From a bacterium endosymbiont of Escarpia laminata (GTDB taxonomy: Bacteria > Pseudomonadota > Gammaproteobacteria > Chromatiales > Chromatiaceae), in contig QGON01000066.1 of NCBI GenBank assembly GCA_003660235.1, positions 62,001 to 126,000 of the forward strand: a DNA stretch of 64,000 bases, written 5' to 3'. Of the stretch, positions 44,601-54,400 are shown in pieces; within the stretch, counting starts at the first letter, position 1; every line of letters begins with the position of its first letter. The notes beneath the pieces were generated by a model that had not been told where the DNA came from, did not search any database, and worked only from the letters and a program-made list of their open reading frames with translations. The position numbers and the translations under genes were made by a program.

Positions 44601-47600
44601 AATCGTGGCGCGGGCCTCCAGGGTGATGGCGATATTCACCGTCTGATTGGAGAGCACGGTGACGCTCTGGCTGCCACGCCGCTTGGTCAGCGGATTACCG
44701 GCCTCGATGGTGCGTTTGCCCGGCGGCACGCCTTCGATGCGGAAGAAACCATTGGCATCGGTCACCCCAAGGGAGATACCTCCAGCGACCAGCGCACCCT
44801 CCACCGGGACACCCTGGGCATTGTAAACCACCCCTTCGACCGCACCGTTCTCTTCCAGCACCACCACTGCCGAGCTGGTGATCCCGGCCACAACCTGCAC
44901 ATCACCCGCCACACCAAGTTGTGCGCCGGTGGGATCCAGGGCGACCACATCGTAATTGCCGGGTATCAGGTTCTCGAAGTCAAAAGAACCTGCCTCGTCG
45001 CTCTCGGTCTGGTCCACCGCGCTGATGGTATTGGTGAGTCGGTCATAACTGCCCACGTAGACGGAAAAACCCTCCCCCGGCGTACTCCCATCGGCAAGAA
45101 ATACCCGTCCGGTCAGGCTGCCAAGTTCGCTGGTCTGCAGGATCAACTGGATATCGGTAACCGCCTCCTCACCAGCCGACTCGACGACGCCGGAAGCCAG
45201 ACCGAAGGCCCCCGTCCCATCGAAGGAGCGAACGGTATAGGTGCCTACCGGCACATCCGGGATAATGTACACACCCAGAGCATCGGCATTGACAGCAAGC
45301 CCACTGCGGGGCATCTGTGGAGTGGAGAGCATTACTGGTGCGCCAGCAACCGGCAGTCCGGCAGCATCCGTTACCTGTCCGCGAACCAAGCCCTTACCGC
45401 GGAAGGTCGGGAACAACAGCATCTCTTCAGCCGGCGCCCGCACTTTTGCGGTCAGTGAAGTGAAATCCAGTGTCTCGGGGTGTTGCCCCTTGAGTACGAA
45501 GTAGCGGCCGATGCGGCGCACGAAATCGAAATCGAAGTTGCCCTCACTGTCGGTGTGAATGCGAGAGACATCGAACACGAAAAAGGGGCTGATCACGACG
45601 GTGAGATCGAGCAGGGCATCTGGCACCGGCTCCCCGGCGGCGGTGCGTAATTGACCGAAAACATGGGCGCCGTCGGCAAGCACCGTCTCGATAGTATGGG
45701 TATCCGACGCCAGCAGGTTGCCGCGCTCGTCGGCGATAGCTGAAATCGTGATCCCGCGATCGATCAGGGTGCCGATCGGCCGCTCCAGATAGAGATAGGC
45801 AAGGCGCCCGCTAGGCTGCAGCACGGCCCCCAGGGCACTGTTGGACTCGATGGCGTAGTTGGCGGTTTCAGTAGCTGTCGCTTCCGTGACCGGCTTGTCG
45901 AACAACACACCGACCAGCAGACCGTAGGTGGCGGGATCGAAGATGTTTCCGGGGCTGCCCAGATTGTAGGATTCGAGCTGGCGCACCACCAGAACCTGCG
46001 GAGGTGCTTCGACTATCAGGACTGTCGCCGCTGCTACAGCGGCATCGGTAAGCCCGTCACCATTGCTATCCACAACGAGATCGAAGCTGTTGGCCTGACC
46101 GGGTCGGATCGTGATCCGGGCCGTACCACCGGACTCGATGGCCACGCCGCTGTAGCTCAATAGCGTCACCTCTCCCGCACCTGTCGGCACACTTACGGTG
46201 AGATCGAACAGGCCCGATCCGGTCCCGGTTACCTCGACAGTGTATTCCAGGGCATCGAGGCGCGAAACCAAGGCGAGATCAGCCCGTCCACCGTTGGTGC
46301 TGATGGGAACGACTTCGGCGTAGGGCAGCGTCTGGTTACTGCCATCCGGCCCCGAACCCGCGGCATTGCCCGCCCCGTCCAGGATGCGAAGCTCCACAGG
46401 TGCCGGGCCGTTGCCCGAGCCTGCGACTGCGATCAAATGCCCGTCCCGGGTTACCGTCTGGCGGGAGAAAGCATCGAGGAAATCGAGCACGCTGGAGGCG
46501 GTTACTTCAGGCTTGAACAGGATGCCGAACTCGGCAGCCAGGGCTGCGCCGGCGTTGCTTTGACGCAGCAACTGATCGAAACCGTCATCCAAGGCGCGGC
46601 CCCCCAACCAGTCGAGCAGCAGATCCTGCAGCACACCGGTCAACGATTCGCCGAAGGCCACTCGTTGCCCCGCCTCACCCAGCTCACGGCCACGGTCGAT
46701 GACGGTCTGGCGGCGCACGAAGGCTACATCCGCAGGCAGAGCACCAGAAGGCGCGGTCGCGATACTGTAGGCCTGCCCCAGTACCCTGAGCGCAGCACTG
46801 ATCAGCCCATCCGGCAGGAAGCGGGTGGTATCCGGCAGCACGATGGCATTGGGTGAAAGCGGTATACCCCGCTCACCCACCCCGGTGGTGATCTGGAAGC
46901 GGCCGGTCACACCCGGCTCCGAATTGAAGGAGGCAGCGGTGACCTGCCCTGTTTTCTGTGCAATCAGCGTGAATTTCTGGGTGAAGGAGTCCCCCGGCAG
47001 CAGGGTGTCGATGACAATCGTCGGCTCGGTGTTGGGATCCAGAACAGCCCCGGACACACCACGTTCGTCGAGATTGACGGTCACCAGGTTTGCAACCGTG
47101 GTCGATGTGTTGGTGATAGTGGCATAGAGGTCGTAAGGCTCGCCGGAGCGGATAGTGCGCGGGTGGGCCAGGGTGATATCGAAGGTTGGATCACGCACCA
47201 GCACAGCGCCGATAGCTGCGCCCTGGATCTCCACCGGCCCGGAGGGCAGGCCTTCCAGGATGCCGGTAAGTGCGATATCGACAGCATGGAACCCCTCTCG
47301 CAGACCTTCGACCAGGAACTCGCCCGCCCCTTGATTCTGGGGCGGGATAGTCCCCACATCATCCGCCGTTCCCAGCTCTCCATCCGGACCTGGCTGCACG
47401 ACATCAATGACAGGTTGCACGCCGATCCCTTCAGTGCGGGCCAGGCGCAGCGGATCGTCACCGGGCTGTTCAAAAGTACCCGGAACAAGGTCTTCCCCTG
47501 CCGGCAAGGTGATCTCAGCAGTGAGATCACGCACCGAGAGCAGCGAACCGTCCGGTGCGACGTTCGCGACCGTCACCATCACCGAGAAGAACTGGTTCAG

Positions 47601-48464
47601 AAAGGCGATATTTCCAGGGATCACCACCAGGCCGGTAATGGGCGGGGCGCCGAAGGGTCTGGGGTCTCCATCACCGGCCCCGGCCTCCATAAAGGGGATG
47701 GCGACAATCGAAAAATTGAGTCCGGGCCGATCGAAATCATCGGGCAGCTCAACCACCTGCCGCTCATTCAGTTCGGCATTGACCCGACTCAATAGAGCGA
47801 TCAGCTCCGGAGTGGTTTGTTGGAATGCCAACAGCTCCCGGGTCGGCAATGCCACTGGAAGTCTGATCTTGAACGTATTTCCATCGACGTTGAGAGCAAG
47901 TTGGAACTCACGTATATCGAAGTTATTCTCGTCGATGACGATCCCCTTTTCGCGGATCTCGTCCAGGGTCAACGGGCGGGAGGTGACGCTGGTCACCAGG
48001 ATCTCGCTGATCACCTTGATGGGCACCAGGCCCGGAGCGCCGTCGAGCAATGCCTCACCGTCTTTCACCAACCGGATCTGGTCCAGAAAATAGTCGCCAG
48101 GCAGCGCGAAGGGCGGGATGGGGATGGGATCTCCGGGGCGCACCTCGATATCGATAGCGGGGAGCGAGGGACCGCGCAACTGGGCCTGCACTCTTGTTTC
48201 GCTGCGCAGACGATCCAGCGCCGCCTGGGCCTCGGGCCCGGCCCCTGGGGGCAGGGTCAACTCGGTGTTGACGATAGTCGGGATGTCCTTGGGGACAGTC
48301 AGGGCCGGTGGATCAACGGTGAGTTGGACGCCGATGATGTCGAACTGGAGTTCTGCGAATGATTGAGCACCTGCCGTCCCGTTCGACAGCAGCAACAAGA
48401 CCATACCAAGCAAGGAGATCATGCTCGGAGTCAGTCTCAGCCATTGGTACTTGTGACTTTTCAT
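37278..48464 (-). CDS. Giant secreted protein with carboxypeptidase-regulatory, Big_5 and Ig-like repeats
   Basis: 3728 residues from ATG 48464 (AGGA seven bases upstream; the frame extends to 48545 but without a leader). Signal peptide MISLLGMVLLLLSNGTAGAQ (about 16-35). An unrecognised N-terminal region (35-900) is followed by about twelve carboxypeptidase-regulatory-like units of the form G-x-V-x-G-x-V-x-x-A-x-G-x-P-V-x-x-A (about 925-2158). Two Big_5 domains (about 2168-2365), several Ig-like domains (2368-2995), two more Big_5 (2995-3205) and three to four C-terminal ~107-aa repeats (3288-3728) come next. The protein stops just after the first strand of a further repeat (PPTVAPSVGVEVQ). 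The start is 28 bp from the stop of the S8 giant. It is extracellular; the role is unknown. Confidence 0.85.
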   Translation of the reverse strand: MKSHKYQWLRLTPSMISLLGMVLLLLSNGTAGAQSFAELQFDIIGVQLTVDPPALTVPKDIPTIVNTELTLPPGAGPEAQAALDRLRSETRVQAQLRGPSLPAIDIEVRPGDPIPIPPFALPGDYFLDQIRLVKDGEALLDGAPGLVPIKVISEILVTSVTSRPLTLDEIREKGIVIDENNFDIREFQLALNVDGNTFKIRLPVALPTRELLAFQQTTPELIALLSRVNAELNERQVVELPDDFDRPGLNFSIVAIPFMEAGAGDGDPRPFGAPPITGLVVIPGNIAFLNQFFSVMVTVANVAPDGSLLSVRDLTAEITLPAGEDLVPGTFEQPGDDPLRLARTEGIGVQPVIDVVQPGPDGELGTADDVGTIPPQNQGAGEFLVEGLREGFHAVDIALTGILEGLPSGPVEIQGAAIGAVLVRDPTFDITLAHPRTIRSGEPYDLYATITNTSTTVANLVTVNLDERGVSGAVLDPNTEPTIVIDTLLPGDSFTQKFTLIAQKTGQVTAASFNSEPGVTGRFQITTGVGERGIPLSPNAIVLPDTTRFLPDGLISAALRVLGQAYSIATAPSGALPADVAFVRRQTVIDRGRELGEAGQRVAFGESLTGVLQDLLLDWLGGRALDDGFDQLLRQSNAGAALAAEFGILFKPEVTASSVLDFLDAFSRQTVTRDGHLIAVAGSGNGPAPVELRILDGAGNAAGSGPDGSNQTLPYAEVVPISTNGGRADLALVSRLDALEYTVEVTGTGSGLFDLTVSVPTGAGEVTLLSYSGVAIESGGTARITIRPGQANSFDLVVDSNGDGLTDAAVAAATVLIVEAPPQVLVVRQLESYNLGSPGNIFDPATYGLLVGVLFDKPVTEATATETANYAIESNSALGAVLQPSGRLAYLYLERPIGTLIDRGITISAIADERGNLLASDTHTIETVLADGAHVFGQLRTAAGEPVPDALLDLTVVISPFFVFDVSRIHTDSEGNFDFDFVRRIGRYFVLKGQHPETLDFTSLTAKVRAPAEEMLLFPTFRGKGLVRGQVTDAAGLPVAGAPVMLSTPQMPRSGLAVNADALGVYIIPDVPVGTYTVRSFDGTGAFGLASGVVESAGEEAVTDIQLILQTSELGSLTGRVFLADGSTPGEGFSVYVGSYDRLTNTISAVDQTESDEAGSFDFENLIPGNYDVVALDPTGAQLGVAGDVQVVAGITSSAVVVLEENGAVEGVVYNAQGVPVEGALVAGGISLGVTDANGFFRIEGVPPGKRTIEAGNPLTKRRGSQSVTVLSNQTVNIAITLEARATIQGTVRDANGNPVPRATVRIVRSGGYEFVFANDAGQFRFHDRPLGGYLLQAPGPGQQGLIEFMKKRGIPACSAFTAIPPDPPPDLNCQAQAPNYSDDNAALAAYQNALETAFNISETLLSGPPAADLSHGFGWTKVDLFQDSTTLFADIDYLPLGNVSGVTLAGNGLPAAASTRISALGVADNGAAQFKEHGRMDTDLDTGEFAYGGIALFDLDTFQNTGIRSGTFKLEAASTLESGRPTFTGELSVNTPNWDNIVLQFPLMVETSGTLSGIVFLPDGVTPAPANVDVTIDYGDGITVRTDPDGRFVSSFPIPQFAYTVTALDPISGLTGQARAAVLAGENTDLEIRLLGLGDTRVIVKRPDGSLVPDANVSLKRSGFPGDELDGVTNGAGEVQFFNVTEGKFGVMAEEQGTGLKGRASGAIDRDGETTLVLTLLGAGTVTGTYLAADGITPVANANVILNGGIQAYANTDSDGRFFLDAIPVGRFTVEASDPLTGRLGRASGELFVQGDLVDITVIQFGHGSVEGFVTQADGVTPVAGAHVSLSGSGAAAVRLQSTTRTDGSFRFDGVAVGNFSLSAKDVSTGFSGDADGSIGFEGDLVVQNIILEGFGAVQVQVLGTDGNPVDNVEVTLSGSEGSRTAAVDTNGEFTFEFLKLGNYRLQAHSLANELNGGAGETTIGQVGETAAVTLTLRGIGEVTVVVVNANSVPEPSARVNLEASARLPGETGRHPFSGSFTAFTDVSGQVSFPGVPVGEFFVSAESGPVRGVSTGVIDTPDQSVPITVELGVTGSVHGRMLLADGFTAAANTYVTLRFQPQSSLQSGILQITTDLTGEFEFLGIPLGPVTLDAFEPESAGVRQATGTLTVADPDLDFADLTLDNSAPRVLMVTPQDGESGVAVDASVEILFNEPMQEGSLGSVRLMDGGAQVTGTTTLLDGDTRVLFTPNDPLESDRIYSLTVDGAPAGPQDLVGLQLLDPFVSIFRTADIIPPTVSSSSPQAGETGVIPQEVVRLTFSESVQASIDLSLLDDGGQPVAGQVALTLGDSVAIFTPDDFLQPNGIYTIIADSIQDLAGNALENLPFTAQFSTVDTLAPVLNFLALQGTPTRIEGTSVSVIPDVTGTDLARMEYVIDGQAPAVVDAAPFLVDVALPVGVPRVEITATAVDESGNRSVPALLDIDVLPNQPPSVALTSLTCGNSVGAGETCSFQVTASDDLEVGPVSFSAIGVLNDSQTVAPSPGLTQFTTDFEITVPADAPSGQTLTVQAVATDSLAQISPSARLILPVEDIVAPQVAIDSPVNQAQVVAGTSVNVQVSASDDLAVTSLSLNCTPALAECAERILNPPRPMATEVFTLNIPASFEAPGTIQIAANAADAAGNSKVSPVRILQIADTVPPAVDSLATSSGAIRVLQGQAVTVRATASDNVEVSGVEFRATGDGLDLGPNLVPAVPVGAGVTVDFSFTVPAEAANDSTIQVVGVAIDGVGNRSSDTILTLDVGDVEPPVASILAPQPGTTVDTGATLTLTVQAEDDVGVQEVRYVSSGVRSDLSGTEVLPDPATPVEVSFNIPVPAATQPGDLSLSVTAIDAAGNTSVVQTVTMTVADAIAPIVTIGSPTAGSDHDPGIPLVVTIDATDNAGITEISLSASGAATASESRVIAPVSADVSEVFNINIATPPPTGGSVTLNATARDLGGNLVNATAVTVNILDVVGPEVIEVTPADGASEVDLTATVVVRFSEAIDPASVTAASLTLADGGVEPVGFAFSAENTLVTLTPSDGLLEPGADYMLTVDTAVTDSAGNALTALFTSGFTTASPDVIPPQVAAISPLDGATGVSIATRIQVIFSEPVAPASVNGTTFQVSAGGNPLAGTLELQGGDTLASFLPDEPLPLDTLVVTDLTDGITDLAGNPLAGTLSFSFTTGAFSIAFPAGGETVPELTEIDLDARASAGLGVASVLFAVNGVELAPVTGPPFVVAFNTPAAADVPVLNITASARNSSGVEIAQDAVTVNVGVGLRVTPQLLGVPLGGTADLKLSVSTTLGEDLTIDLNAVDPSVAAVPGTPVVLPAGSQAIDVPVNGLAEGSTSVLVNSILGTEAVVVSVSTPLSGQELQPLAQAVGTMVLSPPHLGRVILPENSQRTLVLTVLGSPATADTSLIVSSSHPAVADIPGSPMVPQNELTVVLTIDTGAEGTAELILRAGEEVRRLTVTVGIPLIGTEPPLVAAPIGVVIPEAPSVGQVMLSAGSARDITLLLLDNPAVVEMNVVVTSDNPVVAGVAGPVVIPSGGQSAILSLVTGAEGTAVLTLTTDGLVRELTVFVGLPSVGTAPPTVARPVGIRLLSLPSVGQVNLPVADQALVEVRLLEQPAVSEVTVTFASGDFNVADVLESQITIPIGEVSAAFTLISGITGETIIRLDFGDESRELEVQVGDFTTGELPPTVAPSVGVEVQ

Positions 48465-48492
48465 CGCATTTTCCTGGGTGTTACATCGCCTC

Positions 48493-51400
48493 TTATGGTT
48501 CGTCGTAAGTGACATCCACGTGGGTAAACAGATATTGTCCTCCAATAACAGGAGTGTCTAAGAGCAGTCGGACTTTTATACGGTATCGTTGAAGGTGCTC
48601 GAGTGGTGAATCAATCAGCGATGTGAGATCGCGTCTTAAACGCCGAATATCCTTCTCATCTGTTGTCACATTGAACGTCTTACTGCTGACCAGTTGCGGG
48701 ATTCCGTTGAAGTCCGTATCGTCCAGGTCGTAGACGTAGAATTCGGCCTTCTTGACCCGCGGATCGCGCCATTCGACGGTGAAATCGTCATCGGCACCTA
48801 TGTGACGACCGAAACGCGGCAAGGAGATATAAACGAACTGATCGATAGCGATACCACGTGGTCGATGAAAACGTTCCTTTTCGGGGGAATCCGGGGTGCG
48901 ATAATCGTAAACCCGCGTCGTTACCTCTTCCTCACAGGCCGGCGACAGAGGCCCACTGGTACCTCCCGATACTTTCTTGCACACTGGGATGACCGAAAAG
49001 TAGGCCCTATCGGAACCTTCGCTGAATTCACTTACAGTAGTATCAAAATGTTCGATGAAGTCGTCTGAGATCGGTTCGTCATGGATAATGCTGATAGCCC
49101 CACCGCCGCGCCGGAAGTCGGCAAAACCATTCTGTATAAACTGAACCCCTTCATCGAGCGTACCTGCCGCGCCGGTCGCCGTCGTACCGCTGATGGTGAA
49201 GCCGAGATCCTCCAGACGGGCCCTGACCAGTTCTGAGTCCAAAAAGTCATCCACCACGACGTCCTCGTACGTTATGGGCGAACCAAAACCGGCATGGCTC
49301 GCTACAGCGAACCTCCCGCTCTGGGCATACACCAGGTCATTGGTAAATAACAGTGCTTCATCCGGGCTGGGAAGGAGCGGTGAGGTAAATGTTGGACCTG
49401 ATGACTGTAGCGGCAGGAGCCCTCTCCTTGGCCAAAGATGCGCATCCAGCGGTATCGCAGGGGTCACGCCAACAACACCCTGGAACATATCAGGCGGTAA
49501 CTGGGCAAAGTCTGGATGGGGGCCGACGCCTTCCGACTCAGAACCGCTGGGTGGTGCTTGCTGGAACTCCTTCTGTGTGATTAGATCCAGGACGCCGAAG
49601 TTACCCGTTTGATGAAAGGCGACAAGCGCTCTTGAAGATGAAAAAGGATTACTTACCGGTCCGGGTGTCGGCCTGAACGACATGGCGAACGGACGCTTGG
49701 CGAATACCTGTGGTTGATAGGACTGATCGAGAAGGAGACTGTTATCGCTCGTACTCACGTTCCACCCAAAAAGAACCTCGGGAGGGAAAAACCAAATCCG
49801 ATCGCCCTGAAGGTAGGTTCCACCAGTCACCTGGTGGGTTTTTGCGGCAAACGTCCCGGTATACCCCGGGGCACTCAGCAGGGTCTTGCCTTTTTTCAGA
49901 TCCTCCAGAAGATCGTGCAGGAGATCCGCATATACACCCGAGATCTGTGTCACAAGATTGCTTAACCCCTGAAGCAGACCATCAATACCACCGGTGGTTG
50001 CGCTTGAAGCCGCGCCGATTGCCTGACCACCTGCCAGGGCCTCGTAATATTCAGGCGGAAACTTGCCGTCGAGAATACCCTGGTACTCAAAGACACCACC
50101 ATTCAGGAGATACAGGTACTTGCCATCCGCGCCGACCGCTACATCCGAGGGTTCATCGCCGCCCGCAGTGGATCCGGGATTCTTCATGAGCATCATGAGC
50201 TTCTCAACCCCATCCTGTGGATTAGTTGATGGCCAGTCCTGAAAATTCATGGACAGCGATAGATAATCGGAAAAATCTGTTTGAAGCCCCTGTTCGGGTT
50301 TGGCGTCCTTATAGAGATCCACATTGATTGGCAGTACGGCACCGGGTTGAGAGCCCTTCCCCCTACCGGTGGAGAGACAGGCATAGAGTGTCTTCCCATC
50401 GGGGGAGAGTTCAAGGCAGGAAACCATGGTCACTTTTTTATACCCATTGAGAGTGGGAATGCCGATATCGAACAACTGCCCCAGATTCACCCGCCTCTCA
50501 TCAAAGGCAGTGATATCAGCTGGTGTTATATTGGCCGTGTCCGGGAGATCGGACAGTCTCTGGACCAGTTTGCGTTCCACGATATTGATGATGGTGATTC
50601 CTCTGGTACCTCCCACATAGAGGAGTGTGCGGTCTTTGGAACAGACCATGCCAGGCCTGTTGGTCATCAGCTTCACTTTTTGCTGAGAATTGCCTGCAGC
50701 CGGGACTGGGAATTTGGCGCCGGAGAACGGGTAGAAGGCCATCGGCTGCATAAGAGGCGTATAAAACTGCATCACGCCGTCTCCCAGGTTGCCGGACGAA
50801 TCCTCGACTACGACAAACAGGAAGGGGCCGCAGGTTTCAAGGGCCGTCGGCCGAGTCCCGGTCAGGGTCTGAGAATCAACATCGAGTTTGAGCGGCACGA
50901 CCTGGCTCAGCCCCGGCTCACCTGTCACCGGATCCACATCCATGGCAATCAATCGTCCCAGCGGATTCCCGGGCCCATTGAATGCATCCTGGTCTGCGAC
51001 GTATATCGCCTGTCTGTCCAACCTCGGCAACACTTCATGCACCGCACCCAGGGCGTTCAGGCGCTTCATGTCGCCCTGATCCCAAGATGAGGAGTTATCC
51101 TTTGCGGTCTCCAGCAGGATCTTCTTCAGCTCGGCTGGCTTAAACCGGGGCACCGGCGGATCCGGACAGACGTCGGCGCCGGCGGCAGAGCAGTCGTGTA
51201 TGGCTTGAAGCATGCCGGCAACTCCGGCGACCATCGCGGCTGCATAGGATGTGCCGGTTCGATTCATATAAGGCGTATCGGGATTGAAAGCCCATGAGGA
51301 ATTCACGGCCAGGATATCCTCTGCAGGAGCAGCGAGGGTGATGGTGGGTCCATAGTTGCTGCCCGGCAGACGTCTGCCCCGGTTACCGGGATGCACGGTT

Positions 51401-54400
51401 ATGCCACCGACTGTCATGACGTTTCCAAGGGCTGGGTCGACCGACAGGCTGCCTGGACAGTCGTACTGGTCGCTCCTGTCAGCATTCCCGGCCGGCACGA
51501 TGACCAGTGTCCTATCAAGCATGTTCGCCAGCACTGGGGTAAAGAAACTGATGCAGCGTTGTTGATGCATCCCGGGCGAACCAAAGCCCCAACCCCAGCC
51601 CAACACGACGACATCTGCCTTATGGGGATTGTTCGCTATCAACAGGAGTGCCTGGGCGGCCTGAAAATAGGTTTCCGGGACGGCGTAGATGGAGAAAGTA
51701 TTATTGTTTTTATTCCTTTGTTGTTCAACCAAGTCTGGTTGGTAGATCCCGCTGAGTATGCCGTTCACCACTGTGTTGTCGTTATCCATGCCGACTATAC
51801 TCACCATAGCGGTGCCATGGCCCGATGGGTCGGGAGCATTTGGAACTACTGCAGTTGTACAGGGAGTTGGGTGTACACCGGGACAATCAAGCTCGTGTAC
51901 TTGTGTATCGGCAAAATCGAACTCTTGCAAAACGACTGGACTGAACCCCTTGTCAATGAACGCAATATGCACCTTCTCAAAATTCGATGGGTCGTCGAAA
52001 GGAGGGGTCCTGCGGATCCGTTCTGTGGCCTCGAAGATCCCTGCCAGACGGTAGGCATCACTATGGTGATTTGCTACGCCATCGCGGGTATCCAAACGCC
52101 CGCGCGAATCGCCAAGCGCATTGTGGGAGGCAAAAAGCACACGTGGTTCCGCGTCCAGGGTCTGCTCAAGGGCATGCAGCCCCTTGATGGTTTCTATCGC
52201 CGGAAACTCGAGCAGGTAGGTATTGGACAAGGGAAGATAACCGACCACCTGGCCATCGAGACCCAACGCCAGATCTTCAACCTCGGTCCCTTCGACGATG
52301 GGCCGGAAGCGAACGATCAGCTGGTTGACGACGATCTCCAGACCAGTCACCGGATCGCGCCTGACGCTGTCCGGATCGAGCCGTGAGCCGGTGGGTGTGG
52401 GGGGCGGACCGGTATTGCCGGTCAGAAACTCGGGTCCACTGACCCTCTGGGAGCCGACTATCACCTCTACCGGTCCGTCTGTGGCGTTTGCAGGCACCAG
52501 CACCTGCAATTGGGTAGACGTCACTGAGACCATCTCGCCCATGATGCCGCCAAACTGCACCATATTTGCCGAAGGCAGGGTGCTGAATCCGGAGCCGGCT
52601 ATCGTGACCAGGGTGGCGGTTCCACCAGCGGCAGGACTCACGGAGAGCACTTCCAGTGGTCCCGCCTCTACTGAGGTCCTCAGACTGTAGTCGAGAAGAC
52701 CCGTGCCGTTACCGACCTCCAGATAACTGTCGCCGGCTAAAATATCGAACTCGAAGCTACTGAACTCGGCTTCGGGAGTGAATACCGCCAGCACGCTGCC
52801 GTCTGAGGAGAGGAGGCGCACCGTCACGTCACTCAGCGCCGTGCCCTCCGCAAGTTCGAGGATGAGCGTCAGGGTGCCGCCTGTCGACGAAGTCATCCTG
52901 AAGTTGTCTATGGCATCCGTACTCCCGTCGAGTCCACCATTGATGGGCAGATCCTGATCGATGATCGACGCAGAGTCCAGGGTATCGTTCGGCTCGATAT
53001 CCCCGCTCGCTGCTGTGACAACCAGCGACTCCGCATCTATCAGGACATCGCCGGAGGCGGGGTCGATGATGGAAGCTTCAACCGTATAGGAACCGGCGCC
53101 CAAGGATTCCACGATTCCCGCCAGTGCGACCCCGGAGTAATCAGTCACTGCGGTCATCGGGGCCAATCCGGAGTTCAAGATCGAGAAACTGATCGTAAGC
53201 CCTTCCAGCGAACCTGTACCACTGATCCCGGCCTGCATCAGCACTTGTCCCCGGTCGGTGCGCACTGGGCCGGTGAATGGAGCCAGATCGATTGCCGCCA
53301 CATCCGGAGGCGTTCGAAACTCCACCGCGATTCGAACAGAATCCGTAAAGGCCCCGTTGGAGACAGACACGACTCCGAGACCCTCACCAGTGGCGCTGAT
53401 CAGACCGTTTGAGTCCACAGTGACGACATTGGTGGCGTCCGAGCCGTACTGGATTCCCGAATCGAGAGTGAGGTCGGCGTCCGACTGATCTGACATCAGG
53501 CCCGTCACCTGGAGTTGCACCTGGGCGCCGGGGGCCACCAGGGTGAGGGATGTCTGATCGAGCCGAATCCCTGTCAAGGCAGGAGGCTGTTGTACGTCGA
53601 TGCCGACATCGGCGCCACGCCCTGCGTTGGAAACCTGGACCGTGGTCCTGCCACCCGCTACCGCCGTCACCAGGCCCTCGACATTGACGGTGGCGACGGC
53701 TGTGCCCAATGGGCTGTACTGGGTCCCGCTGGAGGAGCCGGTCAAGTTGAGTGAGAGTCCGTTCGAGAACTGCCCCCCCACCGAGATCTGCGCCGTTTGT
53801 CCATCCGCGGGGATCGTCATCTCTTCAGGTGCGACGAACAGGGATACAAGCTCTGCATCACCGATATCCGGGAGCGACAATTCCAGATCGAACCGGTCCA
53901 GCAACCGACCACCCTGATCCTGAATCTTGAGTGAGACAAGGCTGCCGGTGGATGGAAGGTCACCGATCCGGGCGACCAATAGGTTGCTCCCACTGCTCAA
54001 TGGCGCCGAAGTCGTGCCATCAGGAAACCTTACGACGGCCGCCCCTCCGGCGTTCGGGACCTCTTCAATGGCAAGATAGAGGCCAGAGCGGGGAGGAATC
54101 ACTGCACTGATTGTGATCTCAAGTTCGTCATCCGTCAGGAAGGCTGCGCGGGAATCGAGAATCGATTGTTCCTCACCGGTAATGGCTGCTACCGGGTCGC
54201 GCCGAATCTGGGTGAACACCGTACGCGGGGGTAGCAGTTGCACCACGGTGAGTCCACTGGCTCCGTCTGCGACATAACCCACACCGCGCGCAAGATCCAG
54301 TGCAACAGACCCCGCCGATCCCGATGTGGACACTTGGCCGAGCACGCGGTCGTCCAGGGTATCGAAATCGAGATCGATGGGCTGGATGCTGATGGGTCCG

